Positions 8,667 through 20,823 of a stretch of 64,000 nt of DNA are shown one piece after another. Every line of letters starts with the position of its first letter. Positions within the stretch are counted from its first letter, which is position 1. Below the pieces are notes generated by a model, which saw only the letters and a list, made by a program, of their open reading frames with translations, did no database searches and was not told where the DNA came from. The stretch is from Schaalia radingae (GTDB lineage: Bacteria > Actinomycetota > Actinomycetes > Actinomycetales > Actinomycetaceae), in contig NZ_LT629792.1 in the NCBI RefSeq assembly GCF_900106055.1, positions 1,984,001-2,048,000 of the forward strand, given 5' to 3'. The translations under genes were made by a program, and so were the position numbers.

Positions 8667-9416
8667 TTACGAACTGAGAGTCCCTGCCACTCGCAGGAAA
8701 CGTGCATAAACGTCACCGACTTCTTCAGGGATCGCCTGGCCCACTTTCAGTGTTGTGTCCGAATCCAGTCCGAGGAGTCGGTGGGTCTGTGCCAGGAAGA
8801 TAGCCACTGTTTGGAGCCCCGTCTCCTCATCGTCGGAGTAGCGGGCCTGCAGAGACAGGCCGAACCATATCTGCATAAGGGTTTTCGCCAGGAACGCCGG
8901 ACTGAGATCGGTCTTGACAATGCCCTCAGATGCCAAGCGGGTCACCTCGTCGCGCAGGAAATCGTGGATCGCATAGATCCTCGCGACGAAGTGATCGTGA
9001 ACAGGGTGCGTCGTTGATGCTGCTTCAACTGCAAGAATGCACTCCAGGTCAATAATCATCGAGACATCCGGGTTGTTCGCCAATCTCATCATGGCGATCG
9101 CAAAGTCGAACAGCGTTTCGGGAATGACGCGCGCCTGAACGGTCCGGCCATTTTCGGCGTCTTCCACGAAATCAACCAGCCCCGCTCGTTCCTCCATGCG
9201 GTTGATCACAGAACCCAGCAGCGCTTCTTTTGATGGGAAGTGGTAGATGACCGCAGGATGGGATATTCCCACTTCACGACCGATGTCACGCAATGATATG
9301 CCGGCGAAGCCACGGCGCGAGATGAGCGACATCGCCACGTTCAGGATAGATTCGCGGGTGGCCAGGCCAGTCGAGTATGAACCGCGATTCTTGCGCCCTG
9401 TCGTCACGATTGCCAC
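8667..9416 (-). CDS. TetR/AcrR-family transcriptional regulator
   Basis: DNA-binding repressor or activator. The 249-residue product has the N-terminal helix-turn-helix (ESILNVAMSLISRRGFAGIS then LRDIGREVGISHPAVIYHFP, about residues 18-60) followed by a helical ligand-binding region with a TetR_C-like DEVTRLASEGIVKTDLSPAF segment. It is the first gene of a likely two-gene unit with the serine hydrolase, which it may control. No palindrome was found in the 188 bases upstream that is convincing enough to name as its operator. Confidence 0.9.
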   Translation of the reverse strand: MAIVTTGRKNRGSYSTGLATRESILNVAMSLISRRGFAGISLRDIGREVGISHPAVIYHFPSKEALLGSVINRMEERAGLVDFVEDAENGRTVQARVIPETLFDFAIAMMRLANNPDVSMIIDLECILAVEAASTTHPVHDHFVARIYAIHDFLRDEVTRLASEGIVKTDLSPAFLAKTLMQIWFGLSLQARYSDDEETGLQTVAIFLAQTHRLLGLDSDTTLKVGQAIPEEVGDVYARFLRVAGTLSS

Positions 9417-9604
9417 CTCAACATGTCTTTGAACCGGTGCTTTGAATGCGCCACGGATAGATCCGTCCCCAGTCTATCTGCAACTCGGCATCAAACTGAG
9501 CCGCCCTCGCCAAACTAGACGAAGGCGGCACCAGTGATCACCCCACCAATTATTCACTTGCGATTTTACCTGTCAGGATCGGCGGGTGCAGGATTTCCCG
9601 ACGC

Positions 9605-12304
9605 TTACTCGGCGCTGTCGTCCGGCGTGTATTCGCTTTGCTCGGCGCTGTGGTCCGGCGAATGATCGCCATACTCGTCGCCATCAGGCTCGGATGGCCT
9701 GACGCGCTGCATCGTCAGGGATCTGAGATCCTCGCTGACATCCACGCGCACTTCGTCACCGTCATGCACCTGGCCGGACAGAATCATCGTGGCCAGTCGG
9801 TCCCCCACCTCGCGCTGAACAGTGCGACGCAACGGACGAGCACCATAGGCCGGATCGTATCCTGCACGAGTCAGCCATCGGCGTGCCGGTTCGGTCACCG
9901 TCAGCGCGATGCGCCGGTCAGCCAATCGACGGGCAAGCGCCGCAACCTGAAGGTCTGCGATCTGCGCCAGCTCTTCACTGGTGAGCGGTTCAAACATGAG
10001 GACCTCATCAAGACGGTTGAGGAACTCAGGTTTAAATGCCATCCGCACCTGCTGCATGACCGCGTCATGGCGTTCCTGCTGTGACAGCGCGCTGTCGGCG
10101 AGGAACTGTGAGCCCAGGTTCGATGTCAGAATGAGGATCGTGTTGCGGAAGTCAACCGTGCGTCCCTGCCCGTCGGTCAGTCGCCCGTCGTCCAGGACCT
10201 GCAACAGGATGTTGAAGATCTCAGGATCGGCCTTCTCGACCTCGTCCAACAAAATGACGCAGTACGGGCGGCGGCGAACGGCCTCGGTGAGCTGACCGCC
10301 TTCCTCGTATCCGACATATCCGGGCGGAGATCCGACCAGGCGAGCAACCGAATGCTTCTCGGAATACTCGCTCATGTCGATTCGCACCATGGCGCGCTCA
10401 TCGTCGAAGAGGAAGTCCGCCAGCGAGCGTGCCAGCTCGGTCTTACCGACACCAGTGGGTCCGAGGAACAGGAATGATCCATCGGGACGGTTCGGGTCAG
10501 ACAGCCCGGCGCGCGAACGACGCACCGCATCGGCTACGGCGCGAACAGCCTTCTTCTGACCGATCAGTCGCTTGCCGATCACGTCTTCCATCTCAAGCAG
10601 TTTCTCGGTTTCCCCCTGGAGCAGGCGCCCCACAGGAATTCCGGTCCATGACTCGACAACTTCCGCGATGGTGGTGGCATCGACTTTCTCCGCGATCATC
10701 GGCTCAGGCGTGCTGCCGTCTGCCGCGTCACGTTCGGCTTCCGACTCGGCCTGCTCGATCTGGTGTTCGACAGCGGGGATCTCGCCGTTTTGCAAGCGAC
10801 CGGCTTCCTCCCATTTGTTCTGGCGGATCGCCAGCTCCAGTTGAGTGCGCAGGTCATCGAGCGTGACACGCAGGTCACCGACCTTGTTGTGCCCGGCCTT
10901 TTCAGCCTCCCACCGGCTGGTCAGCGCGTTGAGTTCTTCCTGCCGGTCAGCCAGGTCCTTGCGCAGCTTCACCAGGCGTTCCTGCGTGGCAGCATCCCCC
11001 TGATCGGGATCGGACTCGGCAAGGTAGGATTCCTCCATGCGCAGCCTGTCCACCTGGCGACGCAGCTGATCAATTTCCACGGGGCTGGAATCCAGTTCCA
11101 TACGCAGCCTGGATGCGGCCTCGTCAATCAGGTCAATCGCCTTGTCGGGTAGTTGCCTCCCGGTAATGTAGCGGTCGGACAGTTGCGCAGCAGCGACGAG
11201 GGCACCGTCGGAAATCGTGACTTTGTGGTGTGCTTCGTACTTGGGTGCAATGCCGCGCAGAACGGCGATGGTGTCCTCCACTGACGGCTCCCCGATAAAG
11301 ACCTGCTGGAAACGGCGTTCCAGTGCAGGGTCCTTTTCGATGTTTTCGCGGTACTCGTCCAGTGTGGTGGCACCCACCATCCGCAGCTCGCCGCGCGCCA
11401 GCATGGGTTTGAGCATGTTGCCCGCATCCATTGATCCTTCAGCGGCACCGGCGCCAACAACTGTGTGCAGCTCATCAATGAAAGTGATGATCTGCCCGTC
11501 CGAACGTGCGATTTCGTTGAGAACGGCTTTGAATCGCTCCTCGAAGTCGCCACGATACTTGGCACCTGCCACCATCGATGAGATGTCCAGTGACACGACT
11601 CGTTTGTCTTTGAGCGAGTCGGGCACGTCACCGGCAACAATTCGTTGCGCCAAGCCTTCGACCACAGCGGTCTTGCCGACACCGGGTTCACCGATCAGCA
11701 CAGGGTTATTCTTCGTGCGTCGTGACAGGACCTGAATGATGCGGCGGATCTCGTTGTCACGGCCGATGACCGGGTCGAGTTTTCCTTCACGCGCCACCTG
11801 CGTCAGGTCGCGACCGTATTTCTCGAGTGCTTCAAATGAGCCTTCGGGGTTGGCCGACGTGATCGGGTCAGGGCGCAGCTGCGAAAGTGCACGGGTCAGC
11901 GCTTCTTCCGTCGCCCCCTGATCGGTCAGGATCTTTCCTGCATCCGTGCCCGAGGCTGCGAGCGCGATGAGCAGGTGTTCGGTTGACGTGTACTGGTCCC
12001 CGCCCTCTTTCGCCCTGCGCTGCGCGTCGGTGATGACGGTGAGCAGCGTGCGGGATGTGGCGGGCTGAGTGGTCGTGGCACCTTGTGTGGAGGGCAGTTT
12101 CACCAAAGCGCTGCGGGTGCGTGCGCCCACGACCTTCCGGTCTGCTCCAACGCTTGCCAGCAGGGACAGGGCGATACCCTCGTTTTGTTCGAGCAGTGCG
12201 CCCAGCAGATGCAGGGGCTCGACCTGCGGATTGGATGCGGCTGCCGCTGACTGCAGCGCCGATCCGATGGCTTCCTGAGCCTTCGTTGTGAACTCTTCGC
12301 TCAC
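9605..12304 (-). CDS. clpB: ATP-dependent disaggregase ClpB
   Basis: Hexameric AAA+ chaperone that pulls proteins out of aggregates together with DnaK, DnaJ and GrpE. The 899-residue product has the N-domain repeats (1-145), first AAA module with Walker A GEPGVGKT (about 205-212), the coiled-coil middle domain (about 400-530) and the second AAA module with GPTGVGKT and Walker [11 protein letters not shown]. The last 40 residues are a polar, acidic tail. The GTG start at 12304 is preceded at proper spacing by AGGAGG. A HAIR operator lies 113 bases upstream, so HspR repression is expected. Confidence 0.97.
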   Translation of the reverse strand: MSEEFTTKAQEAIGSALQSAAAASNPQVEPLHLLGALLEQNEGIALSLLASVGADRKVVGARTRSALVKLPSTQGATTTQPATSRTLLTVITDAQRRAKEGGDQYTSTEHLLIALAASGTDAGKILTDQGATEEALTRALSQLRPDPITSANPEGSFEALEKYGRDLTQVAREGKLDPVIGRDNEIRRIIQVLSRRTKNNPVLIGEPGVGKTAVVEGLAQRIVAGDVPDSLKDKRVVSLDISSMVAGAKYRGDFEERFKAVLNEIARSDGQIITFIDELHTVVGAGAAEGSMDAGNMLKPMLARGELRMVGATTLDEYRENIEKDPALERRFQQVFIGEPSVEDTIAVLRGIAPKYEAHHKVTISDGALVAAAQLSDRYITGRQLPDKAIDLIDEAASRLRMELDSSPVEIDQLRRQVDRLRMEESYLAESDPDQGDAATQERLVKLRKDLADRQEELNALTSRWEAEKAGHNKVGDLRVTLDDLRTQLELAIRQNKWEEAGRLQNGEIPAVEHQIEQAESEAERDAADGSTPEPMIAEKVDATTIAEVVESWTGIPVGRLLQGETEKLLEMEDVIGKRLIGQKKAVRAVADAVRRSRAGLSDPNRPDGSFLFLGPTGVGKTELARSLADFLFDDERAMVRIDMSEYSEKHSVARLVGSPPGYVGYEEGGQLTEAVRRRPYCVILLDEVEKADPEIFNILLQVLDDGRLTDGQGRTVDFRNTILILTSNLGSQFLADSALSQQERHDAVMQQVRMAFKPEFLNRLDEVLMFEPLTSEELAQIADLQVAALARRLADRRIALTVTEPARRWLTRAGYDPAYGARPLRRTVQREVGDRLATMILSGQVHDGDEVRVDVSEDLRSLTMQRVRPSEPDGDEYGDHSPDHSAEQSEYTPDDSAE

Positions 12305-12416
12305 GTGTACCTCCTAAAGTGTTGCCCCTCAGCCACCTTCCGGACCGTTAGTTTTCGGTCAACGAGGGAGTCTGACGGGCTTCGTTGTCTGATCTACTCA
12401 TTACAACGACACACGC

Positions 12417-12437
12417 CTTGAGTCTATTCCACTCAAC
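12417..12437. promoter_or_regulatory. HAIR operator (HspR binding site) of clpB
   Basis: CTTGAGT, 7-base spacer, ACTCAAC: 13 of the 14 conserved positions of the known HAIR inverted repeat CTTGAGT-N7-ACTCAAG. It sits between gatD and clpB, upstream of clpB, and the window also encodes HspR. Confidence 0.9.
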
Positions 12438-12453
12438 TTTGTGATTCAGGAGT

Positions 12454-13200
12454 TCAGTTGCCGACCTCACTGTGCACAGCCTGCAGGCGTTCTTCGCGCA
12501 GGCGCTGCACGCCGGGAACAGTCAGTTCAGACAGGTCTGTCATCGCTATTCCCATTGCCTGGCTCAGCAGGTAGTCAGCCAGCTGCGGGTTGCGCGCCAG
12601 GACGGGGCCGTGCATATAGGTGGCGATGATAGACCCCTGGTGGACACCGTCGCATGCTCCGTCGCCTGTATTGACGCCGTTGCCCGTTCCGCGGATGACG
12701 GTTCCCAGTGGCGTGGCATCCGGTCCGCATGTTGTGGCACCGCCATGATTTTCAAATCCTGTGAGCAGGTCGGTCAGCCCGTCGATTCGGGGCGTGGTGA
12801 GAATCTCACCGATAGTTCTGCTGCCCTGAGGTGCGGTGGTGACGTCCAGGAATCCCAAACCGGGCACGCGCACTGCGTTAGCATCCTCGTACCATTGGCC
12901 CAGCACCTGCAGGGAGGCGCAGATCGCCAGAATGGGGGCACCCCGCTCAACAGCGCGTTTCAGCCCGGTGCCGTCACTCATTTTTCGAGCGGCGAGAGCC
13001 TGGGCGGTGTCCTCTCCCCCACCCAGGGTGTACAGGTCAAGGTCTTCAGGCACGCATGTGTCCAGGTCGACGCTGATGATGTCAGCATCAATTCCGCGCC
13101 TGCGTGCGCGTTCGCACAGCACCACCGCGTTGCCGGTATCGCCGTACGTGCCCAGTACTTCGGGGTAGAGCACACCGATCCGCAAGGTTGATTCACTCAT
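12454..13200 (-). CDS. gatD: Lipid II isoglutaminyl synthase, glutaminase subunit GatD
   Basis: Class I glutamine amidotransferase that supplies ammonia to MurT for amidation of the D-Glu residue of lipid II. In the 248-residue product the nucleophile is Cys94 in LAICASLQVLG, and His197 in YMHGPVLARNP is the catalytic histidine, at the positions known for GatD. The ATG at 13200 is chosen because homologues begin just before RIGVLYPEVLGTYGD; the frame extends upstream to 13332 but inside murT. It overlaps the end of murT by 8 bases, as usual for this pair. Confidence 0.93.
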   Translation of the reverse strand: MSESTLRIGVLYPEVLGTYGDTGNAVVLCERARRRGIDADIISVDLDTCVPEDLDLYTLGGGEDTAQALAARKMSDGTGLKRAVERGAPILAICASLQVLGQWYEDANAVRVPGLGFLDVTTAPQGSRTIGEILTTPRIDGLTDLLTGFENHGGATTCGPDATPLGTVIRGTGNGVNTGDGACDGVHQGSIIATYMHGPVLARNPQLADYLLSQAMGIAMTDLSELTVPGVQRLREERLQAVHSEVGN

Positions 13201-14557
13201 CGCGTCCTCCCTCGGCCGTCGTCTGCGTGCTCTGCGTACCGGCGTGGCGTTCTTTTTCGCGCCGGTCAATTTCACGTTTCGTGTCACGAAATGACGTGTA
13301 GTTTGCCAGGAATTCGATGCGTCCTTCAGCACAGCGCGTCAATGCCTCGATCGTGTCGGGCACACATTCACAGTGGATGCCTGCATATTCGAGGCGCACA
13401 GCCAGATCCGCCGCGCGTTCCCCCGACGCCACGACGCGTTCGGCGCACGGATACTGTTGGAGCACTGAAAAGTCCACGTCCCACAGCCATGACAGGTCTT
13501 CGCCATCAGGGATCTGCCCGTTCACCGCGATGACCAGTCCGTTCGCAGTGGCATCCACCATCGTCATGGCTTCCTGCCACCCGGCCGGGTTCTTCGCCAG
13601 CATCATACGCACGCGGCGACCATTGACCTCGTGAGTGGAATACCTCCCTGCTACTTCTCTGACCTCACCGATCGCCCGACTCGCGCCGTCAATGTCGACG
13701 CCCACTTGATGCGCAGCCACGATCGCGTGCGCCGCGTTGCCGAGGTTCGCTGCTCCAGGCAAATTCAGTTTCACGTCGGTGGCGTGGCCCTCGCGCGAAC
13801 GAAGTGTCGCCTGGCCGGACGCCTCGACCTTTTCCAGCCACCAGTCAGGTTCGGGACGCCGATAGGGGTGGTCTGCCCCGACTACATGCCAATCATCGCC
13901 TTGACGCACGAGCCTGCCGCCGCGGGGAAATCCTGCTGAGTCCGCCCCCCACGTGGTACCGGCTGCCACCCAGATCACCGACTTCGCATCCCATGCGGCT
14001 GAAGCGATCAGGGGATCATCACAGTTCGCAACAATGGTTGCATCGGGGTGGGCATTGACTGCCTGACGCAGCCGCCGCTCCACTGTGCCGATTTCACCGA
14101 CACGATCCAGCTGGTCGCGTGACAAGTTGAGCAGCACCATCACTGCAGGGTTGACCTGTCCGGCAACGATCGGCAGGTGCATTTCATCGACTTCCAGTGC
14201 AGCGAATTGTGCGCGAGGCGCCATCATGAACGCACTGACAATGCCGGGCGGCATGTTGTCGCCGTTCACGTTCGAGGCAACCTGCCCGCGTGTGGACAGC
14301 GCTGCGCGAATCATTCGCGTCGTCGTGGATTTACCGTTCGTGCCGGTGACTGTGACGCAACGGCACCCTCGGGACACTTCCGAAAGAACGTTTGGAGCCA
14401 GTGCGAGGGCGACTCTCCCACCGATCATTCCGCCTGAACCTCGTCCCAGAGCACGAGAGGCGGTGCGAGCCAGCGATCCAATTCCCGTTGCCACGCGGGA
14501 GCGAAGGGATCGCGACGAGTTCGACGATGGTCGGGTCGAATCATGAGGCACTGTCAT
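13193..14557 (-). CDS. murT: Lipid II isoglutaminyl synthase, Mur-ligase subunit MurT
   Basis: ATP-dependent Mur-ligase-like partner of GatD that amidates peptidoglycan stem D-Glu. The 454-residue product has the Mur ligase P-loop TVTGTNGKSTTTR (about 69-81), the central domain motif LNLSRDQLDRVGE (143-155), and the C-terminal DUF1727 domain (AKNPAGWQEAM). Odd: most MurT proteins insert a four-cysteine zinc ribbon at about residues 205-235; here the same place keeps the frame of that insert (GDDWHVVGADH then RRPEPDW) but all four cysteines are replaced. Residues 1-40 are a Ser/Arg-rich extension. Located inside the heat-shock block, between hspR and clpB. Confidence 0.93.
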   Translation of the reverse strand: MTVPHDSTRPSSNSSRSLRSRVATGIGSLARTASRALGRGSGGMIGGRVALALAPNVLSEVSRGCRCVTVTGTNGKSTTTRMIRAALSTRGQVASNVNGDNMPPGIVSAFMMAPRAQFAALEVDEMHLPIVAGQVNPAVMVLLNLSRDQLDRVGEIGTVERRLRQAVNAHPDATIVANCDDPLIASAAWDAKSVIWVAAGTTWGADSAGFPRGGRLVRQGDDWHVVGADHPYRRPEPDWWLEKVEASGQATLRSREGHATDVKLNLPGAANLGNAAHAIVAAHQVGVDIDGASRAIGEVREVAGRYSTHEVNGRRVRMMLAKNPAGWQEAMTMVDATANGLVIAVNGQIPDGEDLSWLWDVDFSVLQQYPCAERVVASGERAADLAVRLEYAGIHCECVPDTIEALTRCAEGRIEFLANYTSFRDTKREIDRREKERHAGTQSTQTTAEGGRDE

Positions 14558-14730
14558 GAGGTCACATTAGCGCGGCAAAGGCCCGCACCTCCACTTTCAG
14601 CTGGTGTGGTGCGGACCTTGAAAAAGCACATGCGCTTCCATGTCGATATGGTGGGGCATATCGCTGAGGTCTCGCCTCGTGGGGCGCATCGGTCGGGTCC
14701 TGCCCGTCCCGAGAGGCGTAGAGGTTGAGC

Positions 14731-15264
14731 CTAGCCGTCGCGACGCGCTTGCCAGTCATTCATCCAGAAACTCACCAGGTCCATCAGCTGAGTAGGCGCC
14801 CATCTGACCAGTGCTCCACCGTGGAACGTCAGTTCAGTCCCTGTTGATGCGCCTGTGTCCACCGGCGTGTCAGCACCTCGCCGGGCCGAACCCGGACGCT
14901 CGCCACGACGCAGTGAAGAGACTTCACCTGTCGGTGAGGCGGCAAAGACACGGTCGCGTCGCCGCCTGACTTCATCGAGCTGATGTTCGAGCGCGTCACG
15001 TTCGCCTTCAAGCTGTTCGAGTGCCCGCTCCAGGTCGAGGATTCTGCGAATTCCCGCCAGATTAATGCCCTCTTCCTGGGACATGACCTGGACGGCGCGC
15101 AGACGTTGGATGTCACGGTGCGTGTAGCGCCGCCCTCGTCCCTTGGTGCGGGCAGGCGTCACCAGGCCCAGGCGGTCATACTGCCGAAGCGTCTGCGGAT
15201 GCATGCCTGCCAGTTCTGCCGCCACAGAAATCACGAACGTCGTTTGCGAGTGAGAAGGCAGCAT
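14731..15264 (-). CDS. hspR: Heat-shock repressor HspR (MerR family)
   Basis: Repressor that binds HAIR repeats, with DnaK as co-repressor in known systems. The 177-residue product has the MerR winged helix at residues 10-80 (AAELAGMHPQTLRQYDRLGL, then RRYTHRDIQRLRAVQVM), followed by a coiled coil rich in Glu, Arg and Leu (about 83-110). The C-terminal half (from about 115) is an extension longer than in typical 120-150 residue HspR proteins. It follows dnaJ by 3 bases and closes the dnaK-grpE-dnaJ-hspR operon, the classical actinobacterial order. Confidence 0.95.
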   Translation of the reverse strand: MLPSHSQTTFVISVAAELAGMHPQTLRQYDRLGLVTPARTKGRGRRYTHRDIQRLRAVQVMSQEEGINLAGIRRILDLERALEQLEGERDALEHQLDEVRRRRDRVFAASPTGEVSSLRRGERPGSARRGADTPVDTGASTGTELTFHGGALVRWAPTQLMDLVSFWMNDWQARRDG

Positions 15265-15267
15265 GTC

Positions 15268-16317
15268 TTACGCCTCCGCCCGCTTTGCAAGGTCAGCGCG
15301 TGGATCCCAGTCACCCAGCGACGCGCTGAAGGCGTCGAGCGCCTCGCGCTGCTGTTTCGTGAGCTTCGTGGGGACAGCAACCTGCACCTCGACCATCAGG
15401 TCACCACGACGCTTCCCGTTGGGCGCTCCGCGGTGGCGCAGTCTCAATACGGCGCCTGACTGAGTGCCTGCGGGGATCTTCATGGCGACATGTGAGCCGT
15501 CAGGAAGAGGCACGCTGACTTTGGCGCCCAATGCTGCCTCCGACATCGTCACCGGCAGCTGCATCCGTAGGTTGTCACCGTCGCGCGAATAAACAGGGTG
15601 CCTAGCCACGTTGATCGTGACGATCAGGTCACCGTTCTTCCCGCCATTTGAGCCGGGACGCCCCTTGCCGCGCAGACGGATCTTCTGACCGTCCTTCACG
15701 CCGGCAGGGATGCGCACCGTCATCGAATGGCCGTCAACGGTCATCCGCACGGTGGTGTCTTCCATGGACTGGCGGAACGTCAGTGTAGTGGAGGCACGCA
15801 GGTCATTTCCACGTTGGGGTCGAGGACCACCAAAACCTGCTCCGGGCGCTCCCTGACCGAATGAGCCCGACCCGTAGGGGCCAGACTGTCCGCCGGCGCT
15901 GCCGCCGAACAGGTTCGAGAACATATCCTCAAATCCTGCTCCGCCGCCGCCCTGGGTGCTGTAGCGCACTCGGGTCTGACCACCCGGCCCACCGCCACCG
16001 CCGAACAGGTTGGAAAACAGGTCTTCAAAGCCCGCTCCGCCAGCCGCGCCGCCGGGGCCTGCCTGGAATCGTGCCCCGCCACCTGCCATTGAGCGCAGCG
16101 CATCGTATTGTTTGCGCTGTTCAGGATCTGACAGGACGGCGTAGGCTTCACCGATTTCCTTGAAACGCTCTTCGGCTTTCGCATCTCCAGGATTCTGATC
16201 GGGGTGCCACTTTCGGGCAAGCTTGCGGTAGGCCTTCTTAATGGCTGCCGCGTCGGCGTCTTTCCCGACTCCCAGAGTCTTGTAGAAATCTTTTTCCAAC
16301 CAATCTTGTCCGCTCAT
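15268..16317 (-). CDS. dnaJ: J-domain co-chaperone of the dnaK operon (class B, no zinc finger)
   Basis: Stimulates DnaK ATP hydrolysis and delivers clients. In 349 residues: J domain 9-75 with the HPD motif at 38-40, a long Gly/Phe region (78-170), and two C-terminal beta domains (from about 172). It has no CxxCxGxG zinc finger, so it is a class B (CbpA-like) J protein rather than classical DnaJ. The Gly/Phe part holds a duplication: [14 protein letters not shown] at 94-107 and [14 protein letters not shown] at 126-139. It follows grpE after 79 bases and is followed 3 bases later by hspR. Confidence 0.94.
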   Translation of the reverse strand: MSGQDWLEKDFYKTLGVGKDADAAAIKKAYRKLARKWHPDQNPGDAKAEERFKEIGEAYAVLSDPEQRKQYDALRSMAGGGARFQAGPGGAAGGAGFEDLFSNLFGGGGGPGGQTRVRYSTQGGGGAGFEDMFSNLFGGSAGGQSGPYGSGSFGQGAPGAGFGGPRPQRGNDLRASTTLTFRQSMEDTTVRMTVDGHSMTVRIPAGVKDGQKIRLRGKGRPGSNGGKNGDLIVTINVARHPVYSRDGDNLRMQLPVTMSEAALGAKVSVPLPDGSHVAMKIPAGTQSGAVLRLRHRGAPNGKRRGDLMVEVQVAVPTKLTKQQREALDAFSASLGDWDPRADLAKRAEA

Positions 16318-16396
16318 GTCACCTCATCTCCCGGTTGTCTGCCTGTGAGCAGTTCGTTTTCTCGTGGGCATCGGTTAATGCCCGTCCTTGTACGTG

Positions 16397-17259
16397 TCAC
16401 TGTGGGTTGTGAACCATCACTTTCGTGGGGCGCAGAACCTTCTCACCCATGCGGTATCCGGGCTGCAGAACCTGGCCGATCACAGGGTGGTCGACATCCT
16501 CACTAGCTTGTGCCATCAGCGCCTCGTGCAGCGAGGGGTCGAAGTCGTCCCCTTCCACACCGTAGCGTTCCATCGCGAACTGACTCTTGAGAACTTCTTC
16601 AAGTTTGTTAGCGATCGCTGCGAAAGGTCCGTCTTCGAGGTCGCCGTGCTGACGCGCTGCGTGAATATCATCGAGGACGGAAATCAGCGCTTCTGCCACT
16701 TCCTGCTGACCGCTCACGCGGTGGGCGGATGCAGCTTCCTTGGAACGGCGCACGTAGTTGCCGTACTCCTGGTTCAGGTTGTACAGGTCGGCGCGTGCCC
16801 GAGCCAGGTCGTCATCCAGCTCTCCGATTCGTGCCATTGCCTTGGCCAGCTCGGTATCTTCGACATCATCCTCAAATGCGGACATATCGTCGGTACTTGC
16901 TGGCGCAGCATTGGCGCCATCAGCCAATTCGCTATTTACATCGTCTGCGCAGACATCGGAGGTGCCGTCAGATTCATTGGACGTGGTGCCATCGCGAGGG
17001 GCGGTCGAAGCTGAATCGTCTACATCTGAGTTTTCGCGTGCTGAGCCTGCTGGTTCAGACGCATCACCTGTGTGCGACGCATCGGCCTCACGGGCGGCAG
17101 CGCCATGCTGTGAGGCGCTGCCGGTGCCGTTGCCCTCGGCGTGTGCATCTGACTGTTTGCCGGATGCACACGCGTTCTGGTCGGTGGGACCCGATGGCGA
17201 CACGCGCGGATCAGACTCGGAGGGCCCGGTCTGGCTCTTGTCGTTCATCGGTGTCTCAC

Positions 17260-17263
<4 letters not shown>
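16397..17263 (-). CDS. grpE: Nucleotide exchange factor GrpE
   Basis: Releases ADP from DnaK. The conserved part is residues about 140-288, with a long coiled coil ([20 protein letters not shown]) and the C-terminal beta domain signature [20 protein letters not shown]. The N-terminal 130 residues are Ser/Asp/Glu-rich and low in complexity, much longer than in most GrpE proteins (about 200 residues in total). It overlaps the dnaK stop codon by 4 bases, so translation is coupled. Confidence 0.95.
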
Positions 17264-19143
<1,880 letters not shown>

Positions 19144-19160
19144 TGAATCTATCCTTCCAA

Positions 19161-19181
19161 GTTGAGTCTGTTGCACTCAAG
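19161..19181. promoter_or_regulatory. HAIR operator, proximal to dnaK
   Basis: GTTGAGT, 7 bases, ACTCAAG: on the dnaK strand CTTGAGT-N7-ACTCAAC, one mismatch to the HAIR consensus. It lies 18 bases upstream of the dnaK ATG, beside the likely -10 element, so bound HspR would block initiation. Confidence 0.9.
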
Positions 19182-19208
19182 TTTAGAGGGGGGATGACGC
19201 CATGGCAA
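19180..19208 (-). promoter_or_regulatory. Likely dnaK promoter between two HAIR sites
   Basis: On the minus strand TTGCCA (19203-19208) and TAAACT (19180-19185) are separated by 17 bases. The pair fits a vegetative promoter and is flanked by the two HAIR operators, which places the start point inside the proximal one. It is a match by eye, not a mapped start. Confidence 0.55.
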
Positions 19209-19224
19209 GTCCTACGACCTCAAA

Positions 19225-19245
19225 CTTGAGTCTAATATGCTCAAC
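19225..19245. promoter_or_regulatory. HAIR operator, distal to dnaK
   Basis: CTTGAGT, 7 bases, GCTCAAC: two mismatches to the second arm of the HAIR consensus. Its centre is 64 bases from the proximal site, so the two could be bridged by HspR. Confidence 0.8.
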
Positions 19246-19356
19246 TTCATCACGGTGAGGTTTATTCCCTCGTCACATGTGAGCAAGCCGACACAGCCTC
19301 CGGACACATCACCTTGCGATCGGGCACCCTCGCAGGCACCGTGACACAATTCCCCT

Positions 19357-20508
19357 ATGCAATGTGGGTATTTCGAGGCCGGGCTGTGCCATTCGTGTAC
19401 CCTGCTACCCACACCGTACGAACGTCAACTTGCAGACAAGGATGCGAAGGTTCGTCGCGCCCTCACTGAATTCGGCACGCCCGATCTGCAGTGGCTGGCA
19501 CCTGCTGCATCGCATCAGAGGGATTTTCGCTCCAAGGTGAAACTCGTGGCGGGAGGGACACCCTTGAACATGCGGCTGGGAATACTGGGGGCGGATTTGA
19601 ACGTGCAGGACCTGCGAGACTGCCCGATCGTCGTGCCTGCAATCCGCGATCAGCTCCCCCGACTTGCCCGTTTGATCGAGCGCATGCGCATCGAACCGTA
19701 CAGCGTCAAACGGCGTCGAGGCGACCTTAAGTACGTCATTGTGACGGCAGGCGATGACAGACAACTAATGGTGCGCTTCGTGTTGCGCTCGCGCCGCCAC
19801 ATGTCGACTCTGCGCACTCATCTTGATGCAATCAGACAGGCGGTGCCGACCATTCGAGTGGTGACGGCCAACATTCATCCCACGCACGCAGCATTGGTCG
19901 AAGGGCCGGATGAGTACGTCCTCACCGACGAGGTAACACTGCCGATGACGGTTGGACGGACGCGACTGCAGGTTGGGCCGCGCTCCTTCACTCAGACCAA
20001 CACGCGGGTGGCTTCAGCACTGTACATGCAGGTGGCGAGCTGGCTGACGGATGTAGATGCTCGCAGCGTGTGGGATCTGTATTGCGGCGTGGGCGGGTTT
20101 GCGTTAAATGCTGCAGCCGCGGGTGTCCAGGATGTGACGGGCGTGGAGATTTCCGGCGATGCTGTCGAGGCTGCGAAGAACGCTGCGCAGCACCTGGAGG
20201 TGGCAGCAAGGCGTGTGCGCACGCGTTTCATTGCGGCGGATGCGACCAAGTGGGCGCGAGAGCAGTCCGAACGCACGGTTCCAGATGCTATCGTGGTCAA
20301 CCCTCCCCGACGCGGGCTGGGTGAGGAGCTTGCGACGTGGCTCAACGGGTGCGGAGCGCACCACATCGTGTACTCGTCATGTAATCCGGCAACACTGGTT
20401 GAGGATCTCGCGCACATGCCGTCGTATCAAGTGAGTCAGGGACGCATTTTTGACATGTTCGCGCACACCCGCCATGTCGAGTGTGCGGTTTTGCTTGAAA
20501 CACAGTAA
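19357..20508 (+). CDS. rlmC: 23S rRNA (uracil-5-)-methyltransferase RlmC
   Basis: Radical-free SAM methyltransferase of the TrmA/RumA/RumB family, probably making m5U in 23S rRNA. In 383 residues: N-terminal Fe-S cysteines in MQCGYFEAGLCHSC (Cys3, Cys11, Cys14) with the fourth at about residue 90 (LRDCPIVVP), SAM motif DLYCGVGGFALNAAA (about 235), the NPPRRGLG motif, and the catalytic Cys in YSSCNPATL. The N-terminus without a TRAM domain fits RumB/RlmC better than RlmD. The ATG has no Shine-Dalgarno sequence, so the message may be leaderless. Confidence 0.9.
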   Translation: MQCGYFEAGLCHSCTLLPTPYERQLADKDAKVRRALTEFGTPDLQWLAPAASHQRDFRSKVKLVAGGTPLNMRLGILGADLNVQDLRDCPIVVPAIRDQLPRLARLIERMRIEPYSVKRRRGDLKYVIVTAGDDRQLMVRFVLRSRRHMSTLRTHLDAIRQAVPTIRVVTANIHPTHAALVEGPDEYVLTDEVTLPMTVGRTRLQVGPRSFTQTNTRVASALYMQVASWLTDVDARSVWDLYCGVGGFALNAAAAGVQDVTGVEISGDAVEAAKNAAQHLEVAARRVRTRFIAADATKWAREQSERTVPDAIVVNPPRRGLGEELATWLNGCGAHHIVYSSCNPATLVEDLAHMPSYQVSQGRIFDMFAHTRHVECAVLLETQ

Positions 20509-20823
20509 GGGCGAAGGTTTGCTCAATATACGATAAGGGAGCGGACCTGCTTGAAAGACGTTTGACTGCTCAAGTCTGCTCGATAGGAGCGCGGACGCCC
20601 CCTGAAATACACACAACCCCCACAAGGAGCGACACAACTTCCCCATCCACATGAGCCGACGCGCATTTATCATTTTGTTACCGACGGCCTGATTCGCGCT
20701 GGTTACACTGAAAACACCATTGAGATTAGCGGCTTTGCGAGAAAGTCATGTCATGCTCTTTCGGGCTCATACGTGAGGTCGTTCAACTCCTCGATCCCCG
20801 CGTCCACGAAACGAGGCGTCACG
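20509..20823. other. Gene-free stretch after rlmC
   Basis: Nothing that I can name: no convincing reading frame with a ribosome site, no strong hairpin. The listed minus-strand frame here runs back into rlmC and is a shadow. It may hold the promoter of the CPBP protease gene. Confidence 0.5.
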
